In this document: piece by piece, positions 1-10,299 of the stretch
Numbering within the stretch: position 1 is the stretch's first letter
How the letters are laid out: every line of letters begins with the position of its first letter
Made by a program: the position numbers and the translations under genes
Notes under the pieces: model-generated
Told to the model about the DNA's origin: nothing
Seen by the model: only the letters and a program-made list of their open reading frames with translations
Database searches by the model: none
Assembly (NCBI GenBank): GCA_021770785.1
Contig: JAETQH010000004.1
Coordinates: 55,151 to 119,150 of the forward strand
DNA: 64,000 bases
DNA from: Lachnospiraceae bacterium
Lineage (GTDB): Bacteria; Bacillota; Clostridia; Lachnospirales; Lachnospiraceae
Direction: 5' to 3'

Positions 1-252
1 ATAGGCCGGGTTCTCCTGCTCCTCCTCGTCATACTGTCTTGCCGGGATTTCCACCTGCGCCACATACTTGAGGCCTGCCGCCGTACCCATAGTGAGGTTG
101 CCCTCGCTGTCGGCGCATACATCAATCAGCACCTTTTCGTCCCTCTCCCGGTTCTTGAGGTTTACGGAGAGGTCGTCGTCGCCAAAGATAATGCTTTTGG
201 CCGTGGTTTCGTACTCGACGTGCTTGCCGGGTGTCTTGATTACTTCATTCAT
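1..252 (-). CDS. Phage tail-region protein, partial (C-terminus off window)
   Basis: The first 84 codons of an open frame that runs off the left edge. The start ATG at 252 overlaps the stop of the preceding 57-residue gene by ATGA, so the two are probably translationally coupled. The visible part begins MNEVIKTPGKHVEYETTAKS and is acidic and soluble, with no signal peptide or membrane segment. No family is recognised. Its place downstream of the baseplate genes suggests a tail-tip accessory protein or the start of the fibre/lysis region. Confidence 0.7.
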   Translation of the reverse strand, partial: MNEVIKTPGKHVEYETTAKSIIFGDDDLSVNLKNRERDEKVLIDVCADSEGNLTMGTAAGLKYVAQVEIPARQYDEEEQENPAY

Positions 253-422
253 CTGCTTTTCTCCTCCATTTTCTTCAAATTCTTGTAGGCCTCACTGGAA
301 CGGGCTGCGACAATCTCCGCCGCCTCCCTCTGCTCCCTGCTGGCCGGATTTGCACCAAAAGAGCGCATTACCCGGTTTTCGTAGGCTCTGCGCTCGTCTG
401 ATTTGATGATTATGTTTGCCAT
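249..422 (-). CDS. Small phage protein (57 aa), tail-tip region
   Basis: A short gene starting at ATG 422 (MANIIIKSDERRAYENRVMR). It is rich in Arg, Glu and Ala and likely helical. It starts 3 nt after the stop of the upstream 163-residue gene and overlaps the next gene by ATGA, which supports it as a real operon member despite its size. It occupies the place where PBSX-type phages carry small XkdX-like genes, but no sequence motif confirms that relationship. Function unknown. Confidence 0.65.
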   Translation of the reverse strand: MANIIIKSDERRAYENRVMRSFGANPASREQREAAEIVAARSSEAYKNLKKMEEKSR

Positions 423-425
423 AGG

Positions 426-917
426 TTACTTCCCTCCCTGCACATAGCACTTGACATTCACGCTGCTTGCGCTGCCAGTGTAGGCGATTTTGAAGCCGTT
501 GAGCATTTTGTCAGTGATAACAATATCCCCGACAAAACCGTCTGCCGCCTCCGCCTCCACGGTGATCGTGTAGTCCTTATTGTTCCGGGGGTTGCTGCTG
601 TCGAGCGCAATCGTCTTTGTGCTGTCGTTGAACGGGTATTTTTTGCTGTTCGTCAGCGTTTCCTCAAGCACCTGTCCCTCAAGGGCCTCCGTCTTGGTCT
701 GCAAAAAGCCAATCAGACGCAACGCCTCAATGCCCGTAATGTTGGCTGCAAGTATGCCCTGCTCCATGTTGTTGAAATTAACTGCGCTCATGTTCGTCCC
801 CTGCTGGATAATCTTCCCTGCCGGGGTCAGTGTGATCGTGCCGTCTGCGTTCTCTGTGACCTTGTAGGTCTTATCCGGCGTTACAGCGTGGTCTTTCCAA
901 AGCAGTACATTATACAT
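426..917 (-). CDS. Phage tail/baseplate-associated protein (163 aa)
   Basis: It starts MYNVLLWKDHAVTPDKTYKV, downstream of an aGGAGGTGAGAAAGG-like ribosome site. The N-terminal half (residues 1-80) resembles the short N-terminal modules that attach fibre or appendage proteins to the baseplate of clostridial myophages. The C-terminal half is Thr/Val rich and probably beta-structured. There is no signal peptide or enzymatic motif. It lies in the operon after the XkdU-like and 103-residue genes, so a tail-fibre or appendage role is inferred from position only. Confidence 0.65.
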   Translation of the reverse strand: MYNVLLWKDHAVTPDKTYKVTENADGTITLTPAGKIIQQGTNMSAVNFNNMEQGILAANITGIEALRLIGFLQTKTEALEGQVLEETLTNSKKYPFNDSTKTIALDSSNPRNNKDYTITVEAEAADGFVGDIVITDKMLNGFKIAYTGSASSVNVKCYVQGGK

Positions 918-935
918 TCCTTTCTCACCTCCTCC

Positions 936-1247
936 TTAATCCGTGGTATCAATCTCGTAGAGAGGAAACTCCCAAAGGGTTATTACTCCCTGCGTAGAAA
1001 GCTTCTTAATGCTCTCGGAAATCTGCCCGGCGATCTCCATGCTGGTGTCGAGCAGTCGGACGCTCGTGATTGTGAGGTCTGCGCTGTCCGTCGTGGTACT
1101 AAGGATTTTCAGTGTGTCGCCTTCAATGCTCTTTTCCGTAATAACAGCGTCATACCAGTTTCCGCCTGCGTAATACTGGATTTTGGAAATGCTGTTCAGC
1201 CATTCCTTGCGCCGCTTATTGAGGAAATTCTCGTTCCAAAATTTCAT
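936..1247 (-). CDS. Hypothetical phage tail protein (103 aa)
   Basis: A soluble 103-residue protein beginning MKFWNENFLNKRRKEWLNSI. The N-terminus is basic and helical; the rest is predicted beta-rich (many alternating Thr, Ile and Val residues). It lies 15 nt after the XkdU-like gene in the tail operon. No family is recognised; it is probably a small tail-tip or fibre-junction component. Confidence 0.6.
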   Translation of the reverse strand: MKFWNENFLNKRRKEWLNSISKIQYYAGGNWYDAVITEKSIEGDTLKILSTTTDSADLTITSVRLLDTSMEIAGQISESIKKLSTQGVITLWEFPLYEIDTTD

Positions 1248-1262
1248 TTTCGCCTCTGCCTC

Positions 1263-2498
1263 CTAACTTTGTGTGAATGTTGTCCCACAAGGGGTATAAT
1301 CAACGCTGCACTCGGTCGCCGTCGCTCCCGTGCCTGCGTCAATCACTTTGCTATTGCCTACGGTCGTAATGCCCGGCTCTGCGCCCGTGTGGGCTGTTTC
1401 TGCGGCTTTTTCATAGTCGGTAGTATAAATCCCTACCTTTTGCGAAATCGCCGTCATTTGGCCTAAATTCCGGGCTATGGCAGCCGCCTCCGGCTTTGTC
1501 CCGGTGGCCTCATACTCTGCCAGCGTGTTCTCCCTGCGCTCCTCTACCGCCAGCGTCCCGGCGTGGGCTGCGGCAAGTAGAACGGTGTCCGGCTTTGTCC
1601 CGGTGATCTCGTAGCCCGTCACGCTGTTTTCATGCTCGGCCTCTACTCCCAGGGCGGCTTTGACCGCCTCCCCCAAAAAAGCTGCGCCGGGGTGCTGGCC
1701 CGTCTGCTGCTCCGGCCCAGTTTCCTCGTATGTGAACAGGCCGCTTTCATGCTCCTGCTCCGTTGCTATGTCCCGTGCGAAATACCGGGCCTGTGTTGCC
1801 GTATTCGGGTATGTCCCGGCCAGCTCGTTCTCCTCGTCAGCGTTTTTATAGGTAATCCGTGTATTGCTGTGTTCCTGCTTCGTTATGGTGTCCCTCAAAA
1901 CGGCAATACCGAGGAGGGCCGTGTCTGGCTTTGTGCCGCATAGCTCATATCCATACCTGTAATAGGTTCTCTTGCGCCCTATGACAACCGGGAAGCGGTA
2001 AACAATCTCCGGCCTGTATGCGATATGCGCCGGGAGCTTTCTTGAGAGCAGCAGTAGAATGTCGCTCATGTAGATGGTTTCGCCGTCGCTGCGCTGGAAA
2101 TCAATATAGAGCAGATTGTTCCCCTCCTCGTCGAAAGGTTCAAATCTGCAGGTCACCGGGGCGTTGGTGTAGGCCGCAATCATTTGGCAAATCAGCGAGG
2201 CCGAAACTTTCCCGAAGCCAACAAAATAGGACTTCACAAGCCGCCTGCGCTCCTCAAGAGTGCGGTCTTTGTTCAGTCCTATTTCTAAGAATTTCTCAAA
2301 TTTTGATATGGTCGCCTCGTCTGCGTAATCAATGAAGCCGTTGAGGTAAGCCTGCTCAATGTTCCCCTCCATGCCGTCGGCTATCCTGCCGTGTGCTTTG
2401 AGGATTTCCACCATTTCAAATACATCCCTGTAAAACCGGGGGTAATAGGTTATCAGCTCCTCGTAATTGTTGGCATAGTATTTCTCGTAGAATTTCAC
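1263..2498 (-). CDS. XkdU/YmfQ-like baseplate wedge protein with C-terminal repeats
   Basis: Residues 1-175 match the plan of the DUF2313 (YmfQ/XkdU, Mu gp48-like) baseplate protein that follows baseplate J in PBSX and Mu-type tails: an N-terminal helical segment with FYRDVFEMVEI, then a segment with ISKFEKFLEIGLNKDRTLEE. The family is usually near 180-200 residues, whereas this protein has 411. The extra C-terminus carries five to six diverged repeats of 33-40 residues, each opening with Y-[E/K]-x-x-G or a close variant and often followed by TKP (for example YELCGTKPDTALL, YEITGTKPDTVLL, YEATGTKPEAAAI). The start overlaps the stop of the baseplate J gene by 4 nt. The repeat region could be an appendage or receptor-facing extension; that is inference. 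Confidence 0.8.
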   Translation of the reverse strand: MKFYEKYYANNYEELITYYPRFYRDVFEMVEILKAHGRIADGMEGNIEQAYLNGFIDYADEATISKFEKFLEIGLNKDRTLEERRRLVKSYFVGFGKVSASLICQMIAAYTNAPVTCRFEPFDEEGNNLLYIDFQRSDGETIYMSDILLLLSRKLPAHIAYRPEIVYRFPVVIGRKRTYYRYGYELCGTKPDTALLGIAVLRDTITKQEHSNTRITYKNADEENELAGTYPNTATQARYFARDIATEQEHESGLFTYEETGPEQQTGQHPGAAFLGEAVKAALGVEAEHENSVTGYEITGTKPDTVLLAAAHAGTLAVEERRENTLAEYEATGTKPEAAAIARNLGQMTAISQKVGIYTTDYEKAAETAHTGAEPGITTVGNSKVIDAGTGATATECSVDYTPCGTTFTQS

Positions 2499-3610
2499 GA
2501 AACAATCACCTCCCCGATAACAGGTACGCCGTCCTCTCCGGGTGAAATGTTTACTGCCGCCCCGTTGAGCTTGAGGTCGCTGTAATCGAGGATAGTCTGC
2601 AATCCGCTCAAAATCGCTCCGACGGCAGACACCCTAACAACAATGTCTGCTGCCTCTGCCGTATCAAGAACCAACCCTTTGAAGTATGCCTCAATGCCCT
2701 CTGTCGCCTCCTGCTGCGCTGCGTCGGGTGTCGCTCCGCTTGCCAGCTCTGCCTTAAAGCTAACATTGATCGTGAGCGGTATTGCCCCTGCCGCCGTGAA
2801 ATGCGCTCCGAGGTTCGCAACTCCCTCCCCAAGCCCGTCGCCTACGGTGTACGTCCTGCCGTCTACCGTGGCCGTGTAGCCCTTTGTGGACGGGTCGATA
2901 TAGTTTTGTACCTCTGCAATCTTTGAGGGGCTGCATGGCTGTCCCTCGCCGTCTATAAGGACGGCTTTGACCGTGTTCGGCCCGTTCCAAAGAGGGAATA
3001 TCCTCGCCCGGCCTACCCCGTCTATGCTCTCACACCATGTCTTGTAGTGCTGCTTGTTCCCGTTCTCCGCCGGGCCTGCTATCTTCTCCTGCACACGGGT
3101 ACGGAGGCTTTCGTCGTCCTCCTCGTTGCTGCCGTTTTCGTAGATTGGCCCGAACGTAGCCGAAGTTAGCCCCTCTATGTTGTTCACCGGGACGGCTGGC
3201 GTTCCTTTGTAGATGTCATTGCCGCCAATGCCTGCCGCCTCTGCCTCAAGATAATAGATCGGCTGGCCGTTTTCCTCTCCGTCCCTCAAGACAAAATACT
3301 GGCCGTCCGTATAAAACCGCTCCCCGGTCTGCGGCATAACCCCCTCAAAGGTAACACGGTACTTTGCCCGTGTAGCCGCAAGCCTCGTAATGCCATATTC
3401 TCCGGCCCTTGCGTCAAGCGCCTCCCCGGTGGCCGTTACCACGCTCACCATTTCCACAATGAGGTCAAGGTCGGTGTAGAGCTTTGCAATTTTCAGCAAA
3501 GGCCCGGAAACTGCGTCATAAAAAATACTCCCCTGCCGGGTGTCAATGTCCTCCGGCGCATTGTTCAGCACGTCCTCCAAAAGCCGCTCGTAGGTATAAT
3601 CCTCAAACAC
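2495..3610 (-). CDS. xkdT: Baseplate J-like protein (XkdT)
   Basis: 371 residues with the layout of the baseplate J/gp47 family: N-terminal RLLEDVLNNAPEDIDTRQGS, a central segment rich in turns, then the characteristic DDESLRTRVQEKIAGPAENG and a C-terminal region ending GEVIVS. These proteins form the wedge of contractile-tail baseplates. The gene starts 1 nt after the XkdS-like gene and overlaps the XkdU-like gene, the order found in B. subtilis PBSX (xkdS-xkdT-xkdU). Length is normal for the family. Confidence 0.9.
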   Translation of the reverse strand: MFEDYTYERLLEDVLNNAPEDIDTRQGSIFYDAVSGPLLKIAKLYTDLDLIVEMVSVVTATGEALDARAGEYGITRLAATRAKYRVTFEGVMPQTGERFYTDGQYFVLRDGEENGQPIYYLEAEAAGIGGNDIYKGTPAVPVNNIEGLTSATFGPIYENGSNEEDDESLRTRVQEKIAGPAENGNKQHYKTWCESIDGVGRARIFPLWNGPNTVKAVLIDGEGQPCSPSKIAEVQNYIDPSTKGYTATVDGRTYTVGDGLGEGVANLGAHFTAAGAIPLTINVSFKAELASGATPDAAQQEATEGIEAYFKGLVLDTAEAADIVVRVSAVGAILSGLQTILDYSDLKLNGAAVNISPGEDGVPVIGEVIVS

Positions 3611-3611
3611 T

Positions 3612-4019
3612 CTAAATCACCTCCTCAATCTCTGTTTCTCCAAATATCGTGTCTGCCCGGAAAAACACATAAGCCCTGTCCTCTCTGAACTCAAACTGAA
3701 AATCGTAAATAGAAAGTATGCGTGTGTCCGGGCGCAGTGCGTCCTTGATGAAGCCCTCTGTCACGGCCTCTATATATTCCGGGCTTGCGTCCTTTGTGAT
3801 GATCGCCTCCTCTACCTCGCTGCCGTACTGGTTATCGTAAATGAGGCATTTGAACCGTGGCGTAATAATGGCCTTTCGGATAGCTTGGTTCACTGCTTCC
3901 AGCTTATCTACCCGGCCAACAATCCGCCCGGCCTCAAGGTCAAGGCGGTACGTCAATGACGGCTGTTCCTCCGCCTCTGTGACCGTATCTATCGGTATGG
4001 GGATAAAAACCTCTGCCAT
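3612..4019 (-). CDS. xkdS: XkdS-like baseplate protein (DUF2634, gp25-like)
   Basis: 135 residues with the DUF2634 pattern: AEVFIPIPIDTVTEAEEQPS, then a Tyr-rich core with DNQYGSEVEEAI and a C-terminal strand region. DUF2634 proteins are the PBSX counterpart of T4 gp25, the small baseplate wedge/lysozyme-like component without lytic activity. It sits between the XkdR-like and XkdT-like genes with 2 nt spacing on each side, as in PBSX. Confidence 0.87.
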   Translation of the reverse strand: MAEVFIPIPIDTVTEAEEQPSLTYRLDLEAGRIVGRVDKLEAVNQAIRKAIITPRFKCLIYDNQYGSEVEEAIITKDASPEYIEAVTEGFIKDALRPDTRILSIYDFQFEFREDRAYVFFRADTIFGETEIEEVI

Positions 4020-4021
4020 AA

Positions 4022-4417
4022 CTATCCCTCCGTTCTGTCCAGCAAATAATACTGTTTCCCGTGGTTGAAAGAAAGGACGTGAACTTTCTCCCCGGCTTTC
4101 AAGGCATTATGTACCGTGACTGGTATTCTCCCCAATGCATGAACGTGTGAGGGAGAAACGGGAGCCGTGCCGCTCTCCGTGCTATTCCCTGTGTAATAAT
4201 AATTTTGGATATTCGGGCCGCTGATCTCCGTCTTGTAGTCCGTTAAATGCCTCGGAACGTAGGTAATATTCGGCCCGATTGTCAGCTTATCATCATTGAC
4301 AATCTGTATTTTCAGAGGGCTTGCAGATTTCACAATCCCCTGCAAAACCTCTACGCCGTCGCCTGCCATTCCTTGAAAAAGCTGTTTGAGGCTGGTTTTT
4401 TCGGTTTCCTCTGCCAT
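4022..4417 (-). CDS. xkdR: XkdR-like tail protein (DUF2577)
   Basis: 131 residues with DUF2577 features: an N-terminal helix (SLKQLFQGMAGDGVEVLQGI), a small beta-barrel (VKSASPLKIQIVNDDKLTIG) and a C-terminal strand ending in HGKQYYLLDRTEG. In PBSX-type phages this family sits between the late-control (gpD-like) and gp25-like genes and is thought to be a baseplate hub or spike element. Neighbour order here is identical. Confidence 0.85.
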   Translation of the reverse strand: MAEETEKTSLKQLFQGMAGDGVEVLQGIVKSASPLKIQIVNDDKLTIGPNITYVPRHLTDYKTEISGPNIQNYYYTGNSTESGTAPVSPSHVHALGRIPVTVHNALKAGEKVHVLSFNHGKQYYLLDRTEG

Positions 4418-4428
4418 ATCTGCTCCTC

Positions 4429-5652
4429 CTAACTGAATGTACCGTCGTCAACCCACCCATATACCCTCGTGCTGCTGTCCGTATGAATGAGGTGCCACGG
4501 GTGCTTTGCGCCTTTTGCTATCAATGTTATCTTTGCCGGGCCTGCTGCGCACGGCGATCCTGTCGGGCTTCCTGCCGTGCTGCTGACGTAATGCGGCCCT
4601 CCGTTGAACTGAACCACGTCGCCCACTTTGTAATCCTTTCCGCCTCCGCTGTCGCCGCTGCCCTTTCCCGGTTTGGAAAGGTCGTTCGCATAGTTGAGCT
4701 TGAGCGACATGGTGTGCAGGCTGTCTTTGAATGTGTGCGTGTCGCTGTCCACATAGAATGTCCTGGACAGCCCCAGCTCCGGGATAATGATATAAACACC
4801 AATCCCCGAAATGACATCAGCTATCCCCATAGCCTCCACGTTCAGCGTCCGCTCCGGCGTACCCTTTTCGTCGAGTATGCTCTCAATGAGGTCATTGATC
4901 TGCGCCGGGGTGAGGCTTTCATCCGGCTTATCTATCTCTTGGAATACGCCGATTTTCTCCTCCAGTCCGGCGTTGGATTTTTCCGCCAGCGTCGTCCCCT
5001 CTTTCGATACCATTTTTACCCGTGTCTTTATCTTCTCAATGCTCCTCGTGTAGGTGTAATTGGATAGGTTCTGTCCCACCTCAATCACCCATTGCATGAT
5101 GTTCTCTCGCCTCGTGAGGAGGCTTAATTTTCCCTTTGCGCTTGAAACATAATGCCTTATACCAGTAGCGTCAAAATCGAGGCTCAAAGCGTCCACAATC
5201 GTGTCAAATGCCGTTGTCTTTGGTTTCGTCAGCTCCGGGATTTTGTAGGTGCATTCCGCAACCTCCCCCATAGGCAGGCCGAAGCGTGTGCAGCAGTCCC
5301 GGAATACGTCGCTGGCCGTCTTATTCTCATAGGTGAATGTGTCCTTATTGTTTGCCAAATATATGCCGTTGTCGTAGGCTTTGAATGTGAGCCTTTTCCG
5401 GTTGTTCTGCGTCTGCGTCATAATGATACCCCGGAAAAGCTCCTGCCCGTTGTAATTGAACAGGCATTGATGTCCCTGCTCCACGTCAATCTCGCTCCGG
5501 GCGTGTTTGTAGCCGTCGTCGTCCACCAGTGTTACCGAAAGTGTCCGGGACGAGGAGCCTTTTCTGCCGCTCCACTTGATCTGTTCGACGAGCTGGGTAA
5601 CGTCGTAGCCCTGTTCGCCTTTGATGATTATTAGGCTTATTCCGTCCGCCAT
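4429..5652 (-). CDS. xkdQ: XkdQ-like late control/tail hub protein
   Basis: 407 residues. Residues 1-330 follow the XkdQ/YqbQ (gpD-like hub) family, with an N-terminal barrel (GISLIIIKGEQGYDVTQLVE) and the central ENKTASDVFRDCCTRFGLP region. Residues about 340-407 form a separate module after a Gly/Ser linker (GKGSGDSGGG): KVGDVVQFNGGPHYVSS ... HPWHLIHTDSS, an SH3-like unit seen at the end of many clostridial phage hub proteins and probably a cell-wall or spike-binding domain. It is preceded by the LysM protein gene, as in PBSX (xkdP-xkdQ). Confidence 0.87.
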   Translation of the reverse strand: MADGISLIIIKGEQGYDVTQLVEQIKWSGRKGSSSRTLSVTLVDDDGYKHARSEIDVEQGHQCLFNYNGQELFRGIIMTQTQNNRKRLTFKAYDNGIYLANNKDTFTYENKTASDVFRDCCTRFGLPMGEVAECTYKIPELTKPKTTAFDTIVDALSLDFDATGIRHYVSSAKGKLSLLTRRENIMQWVIEVGQNLSNYTYTRSIEKIKTRVKMVSKEGTTLAEKSNAGLEEKIGVFQEIDKPDESLTPAQINDLIESILDEKGTPERTLNVEAMGIADVISGIGVYIIIPELGLSRTFYVDSDTHTFKDSLHTMSLKLNYANDLSKPGKGSGDSGGGKDYKVGDVVQFNGGPHYVSSTAGSPTGSPCAAGPAKITLIAKGAKHPWHLIHTDSSTRVYGWVDDGTFS

Positions 5653-5664
5653 GTCCTCGCCTCC

Positions 5665-6324
5665 TTATGGTATGGTTAAAACCTGTCCGGGGTAAATCAA
5701 GTTTGGGTTTCCGCCGATTACTCCCCTGTTTGCGTCGTAAATCTTTGTGTACTGGCTGCCGTTGCCGTAAAACCTTTTGGCAATATTCCAAAGGCAGTCG
5801 CCGCTTACAACGGTATATGTCTTTGGCTGTACGGTATTATCTACCCTCGGCTCCTCTTTCTTGACCGTCGCCACGGCTTTCGGTATGTTCACCTTTACCT
5901 GCCGTACCTTAATCTCCCGGTACTCCTTGAGCGTAATGCTGTACTGGTATGTTCCGGGGTCGCCTCCCTCCTCGCTGTAAGAAAAATCCTCAATCGTACA
6001 GTAGAGGTCTACGCCGCAGGCCGTCGCTATGAAATGCACTGGTTTCTTCCCGGCTTTCCAAGAACTGATTTTCTTTATCAGTGAAAGGGGCTTTGTTATC
6101 TTGCCGACCTGCAGGCCGGGAAATTTCGTCGCCGGGAAAAAGCTGGAAAAGCTGAATTGCAAGGCCAGGCGGCTCTGTATGATAACAATTTCGCCAAGCC
6201 CTGCGATATTCACGCTGTCATTCTTGCTGCCGTTCTTTGTCTTGAAGCTCTCCGGGAGGACGGGGAGCCGTATTTTCTCTTTCTCCGCATTATACGTCAG
6301 CCACATTTGATACTTAATACTCAT
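5665..6324 (-). CDS. xkdP: XkdP-like LysM-domain tail protein
   Basis: I place the start at ATG 6324 because a GAGGAGGGGG ribosome site lies just upstream; a longer frame to 6345 has no such site. The product is 219 residues. The C-terminal LysM (about residues 170-219) is clear: [20 protein letters not shown] ... [10 protein letters not shown]. LysM proteins at this position link the tape measure/tube tip to the hub and may bind peptidoglycan. The gene overlaps the 3' end of the tape-measure gene by 11 nt. Confidence 0.88.
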   Translation of the reverse strand: MSIKYQMWLTYNAEKEKIRLPVLPESFKTKNGSKNDSVNIAGLGEIVIIQSRLALQFSFSSFFPATKFPGLQVGKITKPLSLIKKISSWKAGKKPVHFIATACGVDLYCTIEDFSYSEEGGDPGTYQYSITLKEYREIKVRQVKVNIPKAVATVKKEEPRVDNTVQPKTYTVVSGDCLWNIAKRFYGNGSQYTKIYDANRGVIGGNPNLIYPGQVLTIP

Positions 6325-9300
6325 ACGAATACTCCCCCTCCTCATAGATTTCGCCCTGTATAATGTTCATCAGTACGGGCTTTAAGTGTTCGTAAAGGAC
6401 TTCGAGGATTGTTTCTTTGTCCGCTCCTCCGCCCCCTACCTCGATTGCGCCGCTGCCTGCAATTTCAAGCAGTATGCGCCTCACCTGCTCCGTCGCTCCT
6501 CCGCCCTCGGCCCCGGCATTTTCACCCGTATCTGCGAATACCTGTAATGGCCGCCGCTTTTCATTCAAAGCGGATATGAGCCTGTCGGTTTCCTGCGTCG
6601 GGAATACGGTGCTGCCCGGCTCTCCGGCAATAAGCTCCGGCCCATTCTCTCCGGCGATAAAATAGTCTGTGCTGTCTGTCGTGCCGTTTGCGTATGCTGC
6701 TGCAGGACGTGCCACAAGCTCCGGGCCTCTTTCCCCGGCGAGGAATAGGCTTTCTGCGTTGGTAGTACCGTTCGCATGGCCGGGTACTCCGCTTGAATTT
6801 ACGCTTACATTCACGCTCGTCTTTGCGGAGGCAAAAGCCGCCGAAACTGCGTTCGCTACCTCCTCTGCTGCCGCTACTGCATTGGCCTTTCCTGCCCGGA
6901 TAGAATTAGCATAGGCATTGATCGTCGCCGTTGCGCTTGCTGCTGCCTCGGTGTCTAAGTTCATGCCCTCAACGGTAGACTGCATTTCTTTCTCAATCTC
7001 GTCCATTTGAGAGGAGAAATTTGTTACCCAATCCGCCGTAGTCGCTGCTATTTCCTGCTGCTTTGCATTGACCTCGCCAACAGTATTCGCAAGAGCCGCT
7101 ACTGCCTCTGCGTCGCCGTTATTGATAGCCTCCGCCATGCTGGCCGCAAGCCCGGCGGCCTCCTCGCTGCCGTTCTGCGCATAGGCCATAAGAGCCTCAT
7201 AATTTTCCTGCGTAACGCCTAACTGCTCGGCGGAAGTGCTTTTCAGCACCTCAATATTCGCAAGATAATTGTCCCAATAGGCAAGCTGACTATCGAGAGC
7301 TTTCTGTGCGTTCTCTACGGTGGAGTTTACATACTCCTCGGACTTCATGCTGGCCTCGTCGAATAGCCCAAACTGCCCCTCAAAGCTCTCAAGGGCAGCA
7401 TTGTAAGCCTCTCCATAAGCCTCACAAAGTTCAATTACCCGGTCTTTGACATTCTCATAGGCGGTGGCTGCTGCGTCCTCCCAAGAAATGGTTTCCTCTG
7501 CTGCCGCCTGTTCTGCCTCCGATATGTCCGCCCAGCCCTGCTCGATTTGTGAGATAGTGGCCTCGTTTTCCGCCTGTGCCGCATTCAGTTCGTCCAGTGC
7601 TGCTTGGTACGCCTCAAGGTCGTCCCATTCGCCAGCCGTCCAAAAATGCGTCCAGCCGCTCATGTCGTCCATTCGGGCCTGCTCAAGATTTAAGTTCTCC
7701 TGTGCTTTGGCAATCTCCTCCGTAAGCTCCGCCCGTTTCTGTAAAGCCTCAACATAGGTTTCCTGTGCCTGCGCCTGCCTCTGCTCCTCGGCCTGCTGCT
7801 CGCAGGCTTTCTTCATGGCCTCCACATAGTCCTCGGTACTAAGCGTTGCGCCGTCCATCTGCGCCGCCAAATCCGGGTATGTGTCAGACAGTTTCTTTGT
7901 GATCGCCTCAAGTTCCTTTTCCTGCGCCCCGGTGAGGTCTGCCTGTGAAGCCAAATCCTCGTATTTCTGAATAAGGGCAAGGGAGCCGACTTCGGTATTC
8001 TTAATGGCCGTCATGCTGTCGTTGAAGTCGCTCGTTACCTGTGAAACGCTCTCGCAGAGTGCGTCTACCTCTGCGGTAAACTCCTCTACGGTCTGCCTGT
8101 TTGCCTCAAATGCCGCCGAAAGGTCGTCCACTTGATATTTGAGCCTCGAAGCCTCCTCCGAGGTTTCTCCGTACTTCTCGCAGGCCTCCTCGTATTCCGC
8201 ATTAAGGTCTTGCAGCTCGTAATACTGCGCCCGTGTGGTCGCTGTCATTCCGGCTGTTTCGTCCTCTGCTGCGCTAAATGCACTCGCCAGCAGCATTACA
8301 ACGCCAACTACCGCTGCCACGGCTGCCGCAATAAGGGTAATCGGCCAAATGGCTGCGCTGATCGTCGCTCCTAATGCGGCAACTGCTGGGATAGCAGTAA
8401 GGGAGGCTACCGATACCGCTGCGATTGCCACCACCGCCACACCTAAACCTACGCCAATAGCCGTAATCGCTTTCGTGACGGCTGGGTGTTCGTTCAGAAA
8501 GTCCCCGAAGCTGTTCGCCACACTTGCCATTCCGCTGGAAATCCCGTCTATGGTAGGCTGGATTGCTGTGGTAAATGCCGTGCTTATATTGTTGCTGGCC
8601 TGCGTCCATTTTTGGTCGAGCGTCTGCGCTGTCTTTGCCGTTGCCGTGAGTGTTCCCTGTGCCACGTCGAGGGACTGCGTAAGGCTGTCAACGGAAATGG
8701 CTCCGCTTCTGATCGCTCCGGCAAATTCCTGCCCGGCCCTGCTGCCGAAAGTTTCTACCGCAAGTGCCGTCGCCTCGCTTGCGTCCTCCATGTTGGCTAT
8801 CTCGCTGATAACATCACGCAAGGCCGTTTCTGCGTCAAGCCCGTCCTTTGCGAAATTGTTTACTGCCGTCCGCAAGCCCGTCACTGTCGTTTGGCTGGTG
8901 GTTCCGTAAAGCTCAAGGTCAGCTAACAGGCCAATGGCATTATCCAAATCCATTCCCAAAGACTGGAATGTGGCGGAGCTGTTGATAACCGTATTACTCA
9001 AATTGTCTACCGAAGCCCCGGAAATCTGCCCGGCATATGCCAACTTATCAAGGACGCTTTCTACCTCCGTCTGCTCTATGCCCCACTTGTTCATAATTTT
9101 CGTGGCTTTCTGAACCGAACCGACGACATCCGTCCCGGTAATCTCCGAAAAATCAAGAAATTGCCCGGTTACAGTCGTAAGTTCCTGCCCGGTAAGCGCC
9201 ATTCTTGTATTGATCTCCCCGACTGCCGCTGCGGTGGCCTCAAGGCTGCCGGATTTGCTGGCAGCGTAAGCGTCCATCATGCTGGCGGTCAGTCCGTCCA

Positions 9301-10297
9301 GTGCCTCTCCGCTTGCACCTGTGGCCTTTACGACGGTACTTTCTGCCTCTGAAAAAGCCGTAACCAGTTCATAGGCTGCGTCTGCGATTTCCTTTACCTT
9401 TGCGGTAATGCCTGCCGCCGCCAATGCCCCTGCTACTCCCTCAATGGCCTCCACGCCTTTTTTGCCGCTGTTCTCTGCCTCCTCGGTCGCCTTTGCCGTT
9501 GCCTTTGATAGCTCCTCGCTTGCACTGCTGGCCTTGCCGTTTGCCTCCGCAAGGTTCTCCGCTGCGTGTCCGGCTCTCTCTGCCGCTGCCTCAAGCTCTG
9601 TTAAATCAGTAGTCCCGGAGGCCATAACTGCGTCGTAAGCCTCCATAGCTGCCGCCGCTTCGTCCTGCGCCCTTGTCAGCTCGCTCATGGCCTCTGCCGC
9701 CTCGGTGCTGGCCTTTGCCAGTTCCGCCTTGCTTTCCGCAGAAACATCATCACTCCGGGCAAGCTCCGCCGTAGCCGCCGCTGCCTCCTCAAGCGTCCTC
9801 GAAAGTTCCTCCTCAATGCTGGCCGTTGCCTCTATGCTTTTGCTCAAGCTGCTGGCCGACTGGTCGCACAGCTCAAACATTCGCTCCTGCTCCTCCAATG
9901 CCGCCGCAGACTTTAATCCCATTTCGACTAATTCCTCGGTGGAATAGACCGCCTCAAGTGCGCTTTTATCGTAGTTACCAACCGCCTCTGTCCAGTAGTC
10001 CGTCTGCGCCACGGCCTCCGCCGCTGCGTCGCCGTAGCCTCCCAAAGTTTCTGCCAGCGCATCAGAAGCGGAGGCGGCATTGCTGGCCGCACCTTGCAGG
10101 CTGTCTATGGAAGTAGCCACGCCGTCCACGGTAGAAGTAGCTGCCGTGACTGCTCCGGCTATGCCCTCAAAAGCTGCGTTTGTAGCTTCCCCGGCTGCCT
10201 CCCATTGCTCGATCATGCTTTGTCCGCTCTCGGCCATGCTGCCGAGCTTATCACTCATTTCATCAACAAGCCGAAATTTTGCTAATAGGTCAGCCAC
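6314..10297 (-). CDS. Tail tape measure protein
   Basis: 1327 residues starting at GTG 10297, preceded by GAGGAGGCGGTAATT. The protein is dominated by Ala/Glu-rich coiled coil (residues 1-280 and 740-1130). A region near 280-560 has the TP901-type tape-measure signature (for example [19 protein letters not shown], and the [20 protein letters not shown] segment). A hydrophobic segment near residues 600-680 ([20 protein letters not shown] and the following stretch) could insert into the host membrane during DNA delivery. Length sets tail length in this family; at about 1.5 angstrom per residue this suggests a tail near 190-200 nm (inference). It follows the frameshifted chaperone gene, as expected. 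Confidence 0.93.
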   Translation of the reverse strand: MADLLAKFRLVDEMSDKLGSMAESGQSMIEQWEAAGEATNAAFEGIAGAVTAATSTVDGVATSIDSLQGAASNAASASDALAETLGGYGDAAAEAVAQTDYWTEAVGNYDKSALEAVYSTEELVEMGLKSAAALEEQERMFELCDQSASSLSKSIEATASIEEELSRTLEEAAAATAELARSDDVSAESKAELAKASTEAAEAMSELTRAQDEAAAAMEAYDAVMASGTTDLTELEAAAERAGHAAENLAEANGKASSASEELSKATAKATEEAENSGKKGVEAIEGVAGALAAAGITAKVKEIADAAYELVTAFSEAESTVVKATGASGEALDGLTASMMDAYAASKSGSLEATAAAVGEINTRMALTGQELTTVTGQFLDFSEITGTDVVGSVQKATKIMNKWGIEQTEVESVLDKLAYAGQISGASVDNLSNTVINSSATFQSLGMDLDNAIGLLADLELYGTTSQTTVTGLRTAVNNFAKDGLDAETALRDVISEIANMEDASEATALAVETFGSRAGQEFAGAIRSGAISVDSLTQSLDVAQGTLTATAKTAQTLDQKWTQASNNISTAFTTAIQPTIDGISSGMASVANSFGDFLNEHPAVTKAITAIGVGLGVAVVAIAAVSVASLTAIPAVAALGATISAAIWPITLIAAAVAAVVGVVMLLASAFSAAEDETAGMTATTRAQYYELQDLNAEYEEACEKYGETSEEASRLKYQVDDLSAAFEANRQTVEEFTAEVDALCESVSQVTSDFNDSMTAIKNTEVGSLALIQKYEDLASQADLTGAQEKELEAITKKLSDTYPDLAAQMDGATLSTEDYVEAMKKACEQQAEEQRQAQAQETYVEALQKRAELTEEIAKAQENLNLEQARMDDMSGWTHFWTAGEWDDLEAYQAALDELNAAQAENEATISQIEQGWADISEAEQAAAEETISWEDAAATAYENVKDRVIELCEAYGEAYNAALESFEGQFGLFDEASMKSEEYVNSTVENAQKALDSQLAYWDNYLANIEVLKSTSAEQLGVTQENYEALMAYAQNGSEEAAGLAASMAEAINNGDAEAVAALANTVGEVNAKQQEIAATTADWVTNFSSQMDEIEKEMQSTVEGMNLDTEAAASATATINAYANSIRAGKANAVAAAEEVANAVSAAFASAKTSVNVSVNSSGVPGHANGTTNAESLFLAGERGPELVARPAAAYANGTTDSTDYFIAGENGPELIAGEPGSTVFPTQETDRLISALNEKRRPLQVFADTGENAGAEGGGATEQVRRILLEIAGSGAIEVGGGGADKETILEVLYEHLKPVLMNIIQGEIYEEGEYSYEY

Positions 10298-10299
10298 AA

